This document shows positions 1-10,220 of a DNA stretch of 64,000 nucleotides, one piece after another. The DNA is from Isoetes taiwanensis (Eukaryota; Streptophyta; Lycopodiopsida; Isoetales; Isoetaceae), in the NCBI GenBank assembly GCA_021234155.1, contig JAJEKV010000084.1, positions 1,118,001 through 1,182,000 of the forward strand, written 5' to 3'. The notes beneath the pieces were generated by a model. That model searched no databases and had not been told where the DNA came from. It saw only the letters and a program-made list of their open reading frames with translations. Each line of letters begins with the position of its first letter. Positions within the stretch are counted from its first letter, which is position 1. The translations under genes and the position numbers were made by a program.

Positions 1-320
1 CCAGCTTCTACAAACTTAATGTAAGAGGCTGCAATATAAGATATATTACTACGGCGTGGATCATTCGGTTGCAACTGGTTTATAAACTTATGCCTGTCTC
101 CGTCTCCAGGCTGTGAAAGGATTCCAATAAGAGGTCTTAGATTTGGGGTTGCAATGTTCGCATCCTCCACCACATTCTTTATCGGATTATCAACCAGCTC
201 AGAGTTGATTTTCCAATCATGAAATTTGTTGTTAAAAAATGGCAGGAACCGGGCTTCTAAATCTTGTGCATACAGTAAAAGCAAAACCAGGAGTAACATA
301 ACCTCGAATTTGAGCACCAT
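1..320 (-). CDS. GGH: gamma-glutamyl hydrolase, first exon (partial, runs off left edge)
   Basis: Gamma-glutamyl hydrolase is a cysteine peptidase of the class I glutamine amidotransferase fold that trims polyglutamate tails from folates, in plants mainly in the vacuole. Reading the minus strand from an ATG at 320 gives an open frame to the window edge (about 106 residues). A hydrophobic N-terminal stretch (MLLLVLLLLYA, about residues 8-18) fits a signal peptide. The family signature follows: RPLIGILSQPGDG (about residue 62 on) and SYIAASYIKFVEAG at the edge, matching the conserved PVIGILTQP and SYIAASYVKF(V/A)E motifs. An in-frame TGA lies upstream, supporting the start; a second ATG seven codons later is possible. 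The catalytic Cys and His lie in later exons outside the window. No frame break is seen, so the gene may be functional. No listed ORF covers it because the frame has no stop inside the window. Confidence 0.85.
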   Translation of the reverse strand, partial: MVLKFEVMLLLVLLLLYAQDLEARFLPFFNNKFHDWKINSELVDNPIKNVVEDANIATPNLRPLIGILSQPGDGDRHKFINQLQPNDPRRSNISYIAASYIKFVEA

Positions 321-652
321 CTCGGCCACAGATTTCCGGGGCCTTTCAGGTACTCAGACCTGGAAGCAAAGCATCAAGAACTTCATCAGGCAACCAAAGG
401 CAGAACTTCAATTTTATATGAATTACCCAAAGAGGAGAAAAACGCTGAAAACGGAGAAGCACGCCAATACTGTAAAATTTGCAGAATCGGGAGCTAGACG
501 TACCCGGATTTGTGCTTTTTCCCGCTATAGCTCCTGCACAGACAGATGCTCTGTTTGGCGAGGGATAAATGGTAGCAAGCCGACAAAGATAAGTATATTT
601 CGGATTGTTGGCCCTGAAAGAATCGGGCAGCCATAGCCATCGCCGCATTTGG

Positions 653-660
653 TTTATATA
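653..660 (-). promoter_or_regulatory. candidate TATA box upstream of gamma-glutamyl hydrolase
   Basis: The minus strand reads TATATAAA here, about 335 bases upstream of the ATG at 320. Transcription would start near 625 and leave a 5' leader of about 300 bases. Position and match are plausible, but AT-rich plant DNA gives many such sites; another weaker one lies near 865. Confidence 0.3.
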
Positions 661-2514
661 GAGCGGTACCGTTGTTGGGTCTCTTTTCCGCATAGAGCCC
701 AGCCACGTCGCACTTACCTGGAATCTATTCCTGGCAATCATATAAACTGGGGACATAAAAAATATTTTTTTTGAATAAGTACTACCTAAAATAGTACGTG
801 CCTGGCCTGGGGACATGTCCGATAGTACGCTGCCTTGTGGCGTGACGTTAACATCTCTTCTTCTATATAAATCTTCCAAGTTGAGGGGCACATTACTCTA
901 CAAACTTAAATTTTTCAAGTTAAGGATCCCATTACTCCAATATTGCAATGGTAAGCAGTATCATAGCAACTTTATATCAATCTTCTAAGATTCATATCAC
1001 CATGTCATATTGAAGGCCACATAGCACAAAATAGAAGAATCTAGCATATGTATAAGCGACTTCAACATATATGCTCAATGATGCCATTACAAACATGCTA
1101 GATGATTCCATAACAAATGTACAAAAATGATGCATTACTAAGTTTGCATAAGAAATTCGATAAGGTATGATGATGCCCTCAAATGCCATTAGCATCTCTA
1201 AATTACCTATTCACAACGTTTTAAACGCCAAATTAATTTTCATGGTGATATTGAATAAAACGAAGATGCAATTTTGAATTCTTACTTCACTGCATGGTAG
1301 CTCATGGCATCTCCTGAAAAAATATCCAAGTATATATATCCACACTTTGTGATGACATGTGAATCATAACTCATTATAAACTCTTTCTAATATTTTGTGC
1401 TGACAAATGAACCCTAAGCTCATTATAAGCCCTTCCAAAACCAATCTTCTCCTTTTCTCCAAAATCGATCTTCCTCTTCCAAGACTGGCACGAGGGGCTT
1501 CCAACATCAGCACGAGGGCCAAGAATCCATAATCTCATAACAACAATTGGCACACGGGTCGTACGTACACACTGGCACAAGGGCCCTTCCCACATACTAG
1601 GCATCAACTGAGTAAAGGATAGCCAAACTGTTAGGGTGGGTAGGTGAAATGTTACATCGATGAAGAAGTAGCATGGAACAAGAAGACTAAGGCTTCCATG
1701 AAATCCAACAAATCATCACTAAACATCGAAGGTGGGTGGATGAGAAGTAGGAGATCAAAGCAGAAGCGTAGAGATGAAGATGCATTGATGAAAAAAGGAA
1801 AGGCCTGAAGGCACAAGGGCCCATCCAACAAGTCTAGGATCTTGTTAAATAATAAACAAGGGATGAAGAGTTAGGTGCACGGGTGGAAAAGTAGACTGAA
1901 GAAAGAGCGAACGTGAGCAATGCTGAGATCAAAAGAATGTAGAGATCAGAGTGCATGAGGGCCTTGTCATGACTATACTTCCTTCAACAAATGCACAACC
2001 ACCAAGGCAAGGATCATATTAAAAAGATGGGTAAAAGAGTAAGGTGTGGGGTGGGGGGGGCAAGTAGACTAAAAGGAGAGTAGATAGAGGGGAACACAGA
2101 TGAGCTGATGAAGATGAAAAGGGAAGAAAGGGTATATAAAGAAGGGACATCGTAACTACCAAGTAAGCCTAACTAACTATTGGCAATGGTTTTGAGAATT
2201 ACACTGCATGATGTTGTAGAAAAAAAAATGGATGGAGTGGCCCTTTGAAGCCGAGAACGAAGAGCGAAATGCACATCTCAGAGGTACACAAGCACTCATA
2301 CATGATTTACTTAGAGCAAAGATGCGCTTCTAATAATGTTGAGAAAATATATATGGTATTTCACTGTAATACTTGACTTGATGTTTAAGCCTAACTTAGC
2401 ATCATGAGTATGTCGTCAATTACCTGAAAGCCTAAAGGAAAAATGTGGCAATGAAAAAACAGATGAGGTTTATCTTTATGAGTCAAGAAATATAAAGTGG
2501 TCAGAGAAGGACGG
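661..2514. other. non-coding stretch upstream of GGH
   Basis: I see no convincing gene. The short ORFs here have no recognisable motif. Around 1470-1600 there are four loosely spaced GGCAC(G/A)-(A/C)GGG words, and related words recur near 1810, 1880 and 1960, which look like remains of a degenerate repeat. A G-run lies near 2047-2060. Confidence 0.5.
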
Positions 2515-2631
2515 CTTGATGACATCCTAGTTTACAGCAAATCCTTAGAGGAGCATGCCCAGCACTTGAGGAAGGTACTTGAAAAGTTGAGGAAGCATCA
2601 GCTTTATGCGAAGCTATCCAAGTGCCACTTC
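2515..2631 (+). mobile_element. Ty3/gypsy reverse transcriptase fragment
   Basis: An uninterrupted 39-codon plus-strand frame reads [18 protein letters not shown] followed by [22 protein letters not shown] (given here in two parts). This is the conserved Y/FLDDIL(V/I)YS catalytic region and following helix of chromovirus-type Ty3/gypsy reverse transcriptases. Only this 117-base piece is recognisable. It ends abruptly against an unrelated minus-strand coding segment at about 2638, so it is an insertion scar or recombination fragment. Confidence 0.8.
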
Positions 2632-2639
2632 GTGACGTG

Positions 2640-3028
2640 CTTTCCCCAGTCCAAGTGATCCAGCAGATCAGAGACATAAGATGTAGCCATTATGATCAAT
2701 AAGTTTCCACAAGCATCTGCCTTTCCTCTATGGTAATAATAGCATTCCCTGTAGAATAGAAACTGCCTTTCTGTCATCTGCATGTTAATAGTCTCCAGAA
2801 GCCAGAATAAGGTATACATTTGATATGTGCTCTTGCAGAACTCGTATGCCCACTGGATTTCTGCAACCGGAAAATCTTCAAGCTTAGGAAGTATTCTGTC
2901 AGGTATCTTAGACTTCCAATAAAAATCCTCAAAGGCATTGATTTGAGTGTTTATTTGACCCAAATGTCTGACTGCCTCTGTGTAATCAAAACTAGTGTCC
3001 AGATCCCTCTTGCAGAACTCCGGATACT
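2640..3028 (-). pseudogene. unrecognised coding-like exon (about 128 codons)
   Basis: The minus strand has an open, protein-like segment starting just after a good acceptor (TTGTTCATGATTCTGCTAG, with AG at 3030-3029) and reading EYPEFCKRDLDTSFDYTEAV, later WKSKIPDRILPKL, MTERQFLFYRECYYY and [12 protein letters not shown]. Composition is balanced and acidic/aromatic, unlike the shadow ORFs nearby. It is cut at about 2638 by the gypsy fragment. I do not recognise the family. The TERQ-F-FYR stretch faintly recalls the SPO11/TOP6A TxR-x-x-YY motif, but nothing else in the segment supports that. It may be a downstream exon of the same relic gene as the segments at 3705-4391. Confidence 0.35.
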
Positions 3029-3059
3029 CTAGCAGAATCATGAACAAAATTGTTATTAG

Positions 3060-3706
3060 TATGTGAACAATGCAATTCGAATAAACTAAAGTTCCCATAG
3101 AAATTGTCGACGAAGGAATTATCTTCATTTTGCAATCTTTGAGCAGTAGCAGCATTTTGCAGATCATATACAATATTAATCTTAATCCAAGGGATGGAGA
3201 TTGGGTGTTTCCCATACAAACATCTGTTCTCGTGTTTCCAAATATTCCATAATATGATAAAAACAACAGTGTTATAAAAAGCATCATTCTTTAAAAAGTA
3301 TTCAATAAAAGAATTAGCTTTTTTAATTCTGAAGTTCTCCTCACACCAATTCCATACATCATTTAATTTACTGCAATGAAACATGTGAACCATGGACTCA
3401 GCAGAATTTTCACATAATACACAATTTGAGGATAAAGGTTCAAGACCACAATTGAGCCTGCTAGGATTGTAGAGTTTTGCAGCAGTTTCCATATTAGGGA
3501 AGCTTTTATTGGCCATGAGCCAAATAAAATATGATATCTTTGGGGTGCAGTAGGGAAGCCAGATATTTTTGCAAAGTCTAGAGTCCTCTTCATCATTAAT
3601 TTTCTAGTAAAGCTTAGCTTTTGAAGGCCTATCATTATTTGCAAGCATGTTATAGATAGAAGAGACTGTGTATTTTGCTTTGCCTCTGTAGATCCAGTCA
3701 GTAGCA
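3060..3706 (-). mobile_element. LINE fragment, zf-RVT region
   Basis: The minus strand from about 3706 reads DWIYRGKAKYTVSSIYNML, a TAG stop, then INDEEDSRLCKNIWLPYC and PKISYFIWLMANKSFPNME, then CVLCENSAESMVHMFHCSKL and ILWNIWKHENRCLYG. This is the zinc-binding C-terminal region (zf-RVT) of plant L1-type LINE proteins: K-Y-TV-S-Y, W-P-K-SYF-WL, then C-x2-C-x-ES-x2-H-F-HC and the W-IW-RN-R end. Endonuclease and RT are absent, so the copy is strongly 5'-truncated. It sits directly against the PDI-like exon at 3705. Confidence 0.75.
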
Positions 3707-3785
3707 CATTGTGAGCATTAGCATCCAACTTGGCAATCACAATGTCTTCCTCTAGTTTATAAGCTACTGCAAGCTGCTCATAAAC
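3705..3785 (-). pseudogene. PDI-like (thioredoxin-fold) exon, interrupted by LINE
   Basis: After a clean acceptor (GATCTGTTGTCAG, AG at 3787-3786) the minus strand reads VYEQLAVAYKLEEDIVIAKL followed by DANAHNV. This matches the segment after the CGHC active site in plant protein disulfide isomerases, which is usually YEK-A-x-FK-EE-VVIA-(K/N)-(I/L)-DA(N/D). The expected continuation (GV-GFPT) is missing because sequence switches to LINE protein at about 3705. I found no WCGHC-encoding exon in the window. I read this as an exon of a broken gene or a captured exon fragment. Confidence 0.5.
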
Positions 3786-3935
3786 CTGACAACAGATCAT
3801 GACTTATCAGTTACATGGGCATCCACGATAACACACAAAGTAATCCAAGAAACATTCCAACCTCTCACTGATTAAATGTTATGACTACAAAGAAGATAAG
3901 GTAATTAGAAACATTCAAACCTAATTATGCATTAC

Positions 3936-4044
3936 CTTTTTTCAGTAACTCAGGAGTAAGTTCACACTTTGTTCCAAAGGCAACTCTGACAGCCTTAACT
4001 TGAGAATCAAAGGCAGGATTAGCAATACAGCAAATTGGATAACT
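3936..4044 (-). pseudogene. candidate exon, unassigned
   Basis: Between an acceptor (GATCCATTGCATTTAG) and a donor (AAAAAAG/GTAATG) the minus strand is open and reads ANPAFDSQVKAVRVAFGTKC and ELTPELLKK. It looks protein-coding but I cannot assign a family. It may belong to the same relic gene as the PDI-like exon just downstream. Confidence 0.3.
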
Positions 4045-4337
4045 CTAAATGCAATGGATCTATATAGAAAGCTAAATGTTGATCTCATATATAGTATATA
4101 AGCCTGCAAAAATAAATGATACACTCAAATGCTATTCAAAAGTCTGTAATTTAACAACAGAGTTAGGGTGATAGAAAATGATTGCAAAACTGAAAATAAT
4201 AGTAATAACGCTCATAAACGTGTTCCTTCTGTATCCTCTGTTTTGTGCCTGAAAAAAAAAAAAAAAAAAAGTAAACGGGTTAAGAGAAGGCAATAATTTA
4301 TGGCAAGAATCAACCCAAAGGAAAATGAAAAAATCAC

Positions 4338-4391
4338 CTGAGTGTTAGACGTGTCAGACCTGAAGCTCCAACCTGCTATCTGGGTTTTTTG
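4338..4391 (-). pseudogene. candidate small exon, unassigned
   Basis: A 54-base segment is bounded by TTCTATTTGCAG on its 5' side and CAG/GTGATT on its 3' side (minus strand), and is open in one frame (QKTQIAGWSFRSDTSNTQ). A second possible acceptor, a long T tract plus CAG, lies at about 4249. The evidence is splice-site pattern only. Confidence 0.2.
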
Positions 4392-4399
4392 CTGCAAAT

Positions 4400-5080
4400 A
4401 GAACATTTATGATCAAAGCATTCATGACGTTTATTGAAAAGAAAACAAGTAGCATGCGTTAGAGTCTGAAAACCCTGTAAGGATGAAGCCGAGCTTTGCC
4501 AAACCAGTGAAACTTGATATTTGAATCGTGGTAGTAAGACAAATCTGCATCAAAAAATAGAAATCATGCAGACCAAATAGAAACATGCAATACTTGGAAT
4601 GGAGTAGAATGAAGTAGCAGCAGACGGATCCTCCTGCTATTACACATTAGAAAAATAAAATGGATAGATGAAGCAAAAAGAAAAAGTAGAAGCCGGACAG
4701 AAAAACTGAAAGGGGAAAGTCATTTAACAAAAAAATGGTGAAAGGCGGTGGGGAATCCCCCGCCATATCCTCTCAGCGCATTAACCGTAACCCACCTGCC
4801 TGCCGCCCACTGTGAAGAGGAAAAAAAAATGATCAGGAAAAAGGCCAAAAGAAGTAAGTTGGCCGGAAACTTTATTTTCGGGTTTCAAAAGTCATACCGG
4901 AAAAGGGCACACCGCCGTTACCAAGAACCCCCTAAAGCATTTTAATTAAGTAGATAGATAGTACCAACATATATTAAACATGTTGCTCATATGCACTAGT
5001 CTTCACAGTGAAGCCATAGAGTCTTCTAGAAGATATAATAATTTTTCCATATAGACTATACATATACTCTATTACTATAA
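4400..5080. other. non-coding stretch
   Basis: No gene is recognised. The 65-codon plus-strand ORF at 4748-4945 has no family features. A segment near 4690-4720 (GACAGAAAAACTGAAAGGGG) resembles one near 8397-8415, perhaps copies of one decayed element. Confidence 0.4.
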
Positions 5081-5136
5081 TAAAATAGGTTAGAATAGAT
5101 TTTTTAGCGTCCATCGAGAAAGGCTATGGGGCCCAT
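5081..5136 (-). mobile_element. LINE-A 3'-terminal tail (minimal insertion)
   Basis: The minus strand carries a diverged copy of the LINE-A 3' end: GGCCCCATAGCC, then CGATGGACGCTAAAAAA, then a short ATTCTA/ACCTA-like simple repeat. No LINE coding sequence or 3' UTR is adjacent, so this is either an extremely 5'-truncated insertion or a non-autonomous element sharing the tail. Confidence 0.5.
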
Positions 5137-5630
5137 ACAATGGGCTAATACAACCATTACTATTAGGATTAAAGGAAAAAGACTTCGCAGTAATGATGAT
5201 ACTAGACAGTCAATAATAAATAAGTTTGTATAAAGAAGATCGTGGTGACTATTAATGGCTCAGCAATTGAAGACGCACATCTAGAACCTCAAGTATGCAC
5301 ATATGATGCCAAGTCATGCACAGATGATGCTTGAGAAGTTGTGGAAGTGTGAAATGTAATGCTAATGTCAAATAACAGTTGCAAATCGATCCACACCGTG
5401 GGATTGATATTCTCGGAAGAGGACAAGCGATATATATTCGGTCTTTTTGAGATTCTTCTCAGCAGTATAGTAGCATTGGGAAAACCCTCCCTCTCGACCC
5501 TTCTTTTTTTCCCTTTTATTCTAGGACCATCGGATCAGATGTCATCTATGTTTGAATAATGTCTTTTTGAGAAAGTTATTGTTATTCATATTGATTCTCT
5601 TGGCACGCGTGAGCAGTCCATCAATATAAA
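5137..5630. other. non-coding stretch
   Basis: I see nothing recognisable. The 66-codon ORF at 5359-5559 has no motif or supporting context. Confidence 0.4.
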
Positions 5631-5803
5631 GGTTTCTTGTCGCATGGCATATATGACCAGCCCCTCTGGAGGTCTCGTCAAGTTCTTTTCTAAGAGTTAT
5701 ATATGTTTTGCGTGGCATGCATGACCAGCCCCTCCTTCTTATAGAGGTTTATTGCTGCGTGGCACGTATGACCAGCCCTCTGGAGGTTTTCAAGTTCTTT
5801 TCC
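5631..5803 (+). repeat. imperfect direct repeats (three copies)
   Basis: The unit TGGCATATATGACCAGCCCC with TCTGGAGG and TCAAGTTCTTTTC occurs at about 5643-5691, in part at 5713-5737, and again at about 5760-5803. Spacing is 50-70 bases. They look like a local duplication; function unknown. Confidence 0.6.
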
Positions 5804-6524
5804 TTTATGTTGATATTTCCTATTTTATGTTTTGTGGTTCTTGTCATCGGCATTGATCATAAGATGCACAGGAACAGCTTCATTATGAGAATTCAAGCCA
5901 TCTATACGTTGTGGTTACTAATGAAACTTATGGGTGCTTGTATTTGTGATCTTGTACTTTCAGGTTTAGGCAAATCAAGCTACATGCATATTTCTTCTTC
6001 ACCTAGTATCAGTCATCTTGGGCAATACCTCGAGAACATTGGCGACCATTTCTCATTAGGTTTTTTCCCAAAAACCCGAAAGGGCAAGGCTTTTTTTAGA
6101 TGAGAATATGTTGCCACTCACTTCCTTGCCTAAGCCCTATCATCATGATATTATTGTCATTGCTCTTTATATAAGGTAGTACCTATGATCGGTTACCCCA
6201 CTCGCCTCCAAATTATAAACGCAATGTATATTATTGTTGTGATGAATGAAAAGCCTATCTGTCGGCCGGTGTTTGGTATGTGTATATCGCGAGCACTCTC
6301 GCAAGAATCCTAACCATCTCAAAATCAGGACATCTCATAAGTATGTGGTTTTCATCTTCAATAACCTATAACGAGCAACATGCACATAATCTTGTTTCTT
6401 GCGGCAATTGCGGCTGCTCAATCTAGGATGGATTTGTCATAATCCAGCTAATGACATATTATTTGCTCTATTTAGCTAATGACGTATTATTTGCCTTGCT
6501 CATTTGCAGTAGCACTTATGTTCA
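5804..6524. other. non-coding stretch
   Basis: No gene or element is recognised. The region is AT-rich, with TTATTTGC and TAATGACGTATT words repeated near 6450-6495. Confidence 0.4.
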
Positions 6525-6882
6525 TTGTTGATGAATGTGTTTGCAAGCATTAGCCACAAGGTAGAGCTATATGATTGGGCCCACCAATCACACCTATTCA
6601 AGGTCTTAGTAGAACCTGTGCTTTTGTATGGGGTCGAGGTCTGGGGCCCCGTGATTTCCCTCGCCACTTGGAATCAGAAAGCTTTCTTGGCACGGGCCCT
6701 GGGGGTGAAGTCCACATTCCCATACCAGATAATATTGCAAGAAACAGGTTTCTTGCCTCTTCAAAGGGGGGCCCTTGACAGACACATCGTCTACTTCGAG
6801 AAGGTGGTCAGCATGGACGATAGTCGTCTCCTTAACCTCGCTTGCAAGATTCACTGTGGGTGCCATATAATGTGCTTGGAGT
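6525..6882 (+). mobile_element. LINE-A fragment (RT thumb region)
   Basis: The open frame reads ELYDWAHQSHLFKVLVEPVL, LYGVEVWGP, ATWNQKAFLARALGVK and LDRHIVYFEKVV. The same protein segment occurs in the longer LINE-A copies at 12.2-14.2 and 36.8-38.8 kb (YDWGHQSHLFRALVEPVLLY). This is the region after the RT palm of this LINE class. It has neither the RT core nor the 3' UTR or tail, so it is a piece truncated at both ends. It is less decayed than the copy at 12.2 kb. Confidence 0.75.
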
Positions 6883-6889
6883 GACTCAT

Positions 6890-8730
6890 AGGGGGGTTTC
6901 TTGACCCATATTCAAATATATGCGTATGAGTTAGGGGTTTTTTTCCACTACTTGGAGTAAATTTTGTATGGAAGGGGTTGAATTTGTCTTTCAAAAAAAA
7001 TATACAGGGGTGTTTTTGGTCACCTCTGCACGCATATGGCATATCCCCTTTTGTATAAGTGCATCCCTTGGGGCCATGATGGCAAATAATTCCTTGCAAT
7101 ATAGATGCTTGACTATATGACATGCATTGAGCTTGATTATAGTATATGCATTGCTGTAGATATCATATTCTCTCGAGTACGTTTAAGATAATGCACTGGC
7201 ATGCATCCAAAATTAAAAGAGGAGCATTCCAATACCAACTTAAGGTTGTTAGCATTGCTAATTGAGCGACGTTGCTGCTGACGAAGGGAATAAATCTCTT
7301 TGTGTAGAAAAGAATATATTACGATATTCAAAAGAACATGCATCATGTGTTGAAGTTTCTGAATTTAGTACAATTTTTCTAAAGAATTGCTCCTACCTAG
7401 ACAAGCTAAAATAGATCAAGACAAAGAATGCAAGGGCTAAGTTCCAGACTTCAGAGATGCAAGGGATGCAAATAACCATATGTGTTGCAACTGCTAAACA
7501 TGAAGAAATGCTTTACGATATCTTATGGCTATGCTATGAAGTAAAATTATATTAAATACTTATCTGTAACCATATCCTTGAGTAGGAACAAAATTATATG
7601 CTTCACCTGAGTAGGTTAGTAGTCTCCAGCCCACAAATCCATGTATTGGCCTCGTATTCAAAAAAGTCCAGGTCTCAGATGCATCAAAAGATCCATCATA
7701 ATCTCGATAAACTATAAGGTAGGGTTAAAGTCCTTCACCTCTCTGCAAACTGAAGCAAAATCTTGAAGATAGAAACTCCTAGCCTCGTTGAAGATGAAGA
7801 GGCTCTGCCAGTGGAGTACAACAAGAAGAAGGAGGCTGATGATATACTCTAGTTAAGATGAAGAGGCTCTGCCACTGGAATACAACAAGAAGGGCAGGGC
7901 CAAAACATCATCAATATGCGACAACAGGAATGAACCTAGAAGCCAACCTGAGATGAATTATGGCAATCGCGGCACACATGCCCAACACCAGACACAATCA
8001 AATAGAAGCAATAAAAAAATAGGAGCCCCTAATTCATAAGACAAAAAAAAAATCTCCCGATTTTTAGAATGCCGAAAATTTATTCGGGTGCCCAAACTCC
8101 TCCACACCTTTAAAAAATAATTTTACCAAAAAAAATTTCCACTAGACCTGAAAATTCGAATTTTATGAGCATGCATTTTACAAAGATAGGGAGTAGTCCA
8201 AACTAGCAAATGAACAGGTTATAAGGGATGAAGATAGTCGGATTTGCAGGGCACCGAAATCATGGACAGTAAAAACAAAGCCATAAGTGTAGAAAATAAC
8301 CAAAATACAACAACATGGAATTATTGTGAGCTCAGGGGGGAATGAAAATGATTGACAAAATGAAGAGAAAGAAAGGATCAAAAAAAGAAAAACTCAGGCG
8401 GAAAAACTAAAAGGGGATCTTTTCTTGAATGAAAATAACATCTATGTTATTTCATTGTTGATTTTGTCATGATGCTGGCAGAGTGGGTGTCATAGTCATA
8501 CCCAGTCCATGCATAACTTGCATCATTCCTTCTAAGCCAAATTATCATTGCCATACATCACACCTTTTCGCTCCTTCATCACCTTCTCAAAAATTAAGAA
8601 GCAAGAACTAATGTCGTGAATGCAGAGGATTTTCATACGGGTTACATTTATCAATTTTTTATGCAACGGCATCTACAAGGACAATCACGGATTATTATGA
8701 CAATTTTCTCAGCTACAAAGTGCTCACAAA
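6890..8730. other. non-coding stretch with a short tandem duplication
   Basis: No gene is recognised. A 41-base segment (AAGATGAAGAGGCTCTGCCA...) at 7791-7831 is repeated at 7855-7894 with three differences. Several homopolymer A and T tracts lie at 8040-8150. Confidence 0.5.
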
Positions 8731-8801
8731 GAATAGAATAGAATAGAATAGAATAGTTTTTTTAACGTCCACGGAGACCAATAGGCCATGGGACCCATAG
8801 G
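8731..8801 (-). mobile_element. LINE-A 3'-terminal tail with (GAATA)n
   Basis: Plus-strand 8731-8755 is five GAATA units, followed by TTTTTTTAACGTCCACGGAG and ACCAATAGGCCATGGGACC, the reverse complement of the LINE-A 3' end. In the LINE orientation this is terminal hairpin, GTGGACGTTAAAA, then a pentanucleotide tail. No LINE body is attached. Confidence 0.6.
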
Positions 8802-9855
8802 CAATATCTAGATATCAGGCAGATTTTCAGAGCTGTCACGAACCCTTCTTAAAACTTCATCTCCGTACACTAGTCGAGTTCTGTAAAATACATTTTCAAT
8901 GGTTGTCTTGTACTTTTGGGCTTTGATGCTACAATATGGTTTGGACTTATCTGGATGCCAATAATTCAAACCATCCTACTTGAAAATTTGGTCCACATTC
9001 ATAGTGTGCTAAAGTTAGACTTCTTTGCATGTTAACAAGTGAGTTGTCATGAATCATCTCGAAATATGAATTTCGAACTATTGTACTTATTTTTCATTTT
9101 TAATGAATAAATAACTTCATTTCCTCAAAACAATTAGTGCCTAGACAGAATATCCCCCTTCCTTTTCTGTGCGGTTAGAGGGAATTGGGGTGGAAATTGG
9201 CCATTTCCCCACCAACATTTTATTATTATTATCCCCCCTATTCCCTCCTCCCCCCTCCGCAAAGAATTGGAATATAATCAAGCTGACTAGGCGAAGGATG
9301 ATGATTGGCAAAGAGATGACAAATGAGGTGGAAAAAAAACATGACGACATGGCAAAATGCTTTCAAAAATCTTTTTGAACTTCTTGTATTTAGTCCTTTG
9401 AAGGGTAAAAACTTGATGACATGGCAACCTTTTGGTGATTGGAATGGTAATGTCATCATCTTGATGAGATGGCATGGTGGTATACTTTGATCACAAGATA
9501 AAGACTAGATTTTTCACAATGTTACATGGTTCATAATGAGAGAAAAGGCAAAATAAGAAATGAAGATGAAGATGAAGAAAATTTAAAAGATGAAGATGAA
9601 GAAATAAATAAAAAAAAATCGTTTGAGAGGAAAGTTGCTACTTCTATACATTCTTTGGCATTTGCCGAATGAGTCCCTTATCTCTAATCCTGTGCTTCTT
9701 AAGTAGTATCTTCATCATCACTCTTCTTCATTCTTTGCGAGACATCCATTGTCCTTTCAAGAGGACGTGTAATCTGCTATCTTGACTAAGGTGTGTTGCA
9801 TTATTTTTGAAGAGCAGAGGTTGCTTCTTGAGTCCAACATTTTAAAGTAGGATTT
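8802..9855. other. non-coding stretch, some low complexity
   Basis: No gene is recognised. A GATGAAGAT-rich tract lies at 9557-9605 and a C-rich tract at 9235-9260. At 9300-9475 the word GATGACATGGCA and variants recur three times. Overlapping ORFs here are shadows of low-complexity sequence. Confidence 0.4.
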
Positions 9856-10220
9856 AAAAGCAGTTGTGGTTCTCTTAAAAAGGGATAAATGCCTTGATCT
9901 AGATGGCTTCCGTATTAAATACTTTCAGAGGCATTGGGACTAGTTGGAGGATGATGTACATAATTCTTTCTGCGAATTTCAGAGATTTAGGTGCCTTGAT
10001 AAGATTTTGGACACGAGTTGTATCTTCCTCATTTCAAAGAGTAAGGAACCGAAGACTATTTCTGACTCGTGACCTATTACATTGCTTTCCTCTATTACAA
10101 GATCTTTGCTAAAAGATATTGGCAAAAAGAGTTCGAGATATTTTGGCTGAATCTATCATTTCAACACAATCTGATTTTCTTCCTCGTCGATGTATTCTCA
10201 ACAATGTGGCTACTGGATAT
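9856..10220 (+). mobile_element. decayed L1-type LINE, RT N-terminal part
   Basis: Despite several stops and frameshifts, the order of plant L1 RT motifs can be followed: CLDLDGFRIKYFQRHWD (usual K-PG-DG-P-EF-K-W), then SCIFLISKSKEPKTISDS (usual LIPK-x4-I-D-RPIS), then ILAKRVRDILAESIISTQSD and FLPRRCILNNV (usual A-RL-x5-I-x2-Q-AF-PGR-I-DN). The catalytic palm is absent. It is an old, dead fragment. Confidence 0.65.

Noticed and set aside
226-891. ORFs of 136 codons (plus) and 181 codons (minus) at the left end
   Set aside because: They overlap the first exon and 5' leader of the gamma-glutamyl hydrolase gene in other frames or show no motif; the real coding frame lies on the minus strand from 320 to the edge.
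2640-3028. SPO11/TOP6A homology for the unknown exon
   Set aside because: Only a TxRQ-F-FY-like string is similar; the spacing and flanking motifs of SPO11 are missing.
9290-9480. Similarity to the gypsy LTR (GATGACATGGCA words)
   Set aside because: Shared words are short and low complexity, and I could not align more than about 12 bases in a row.
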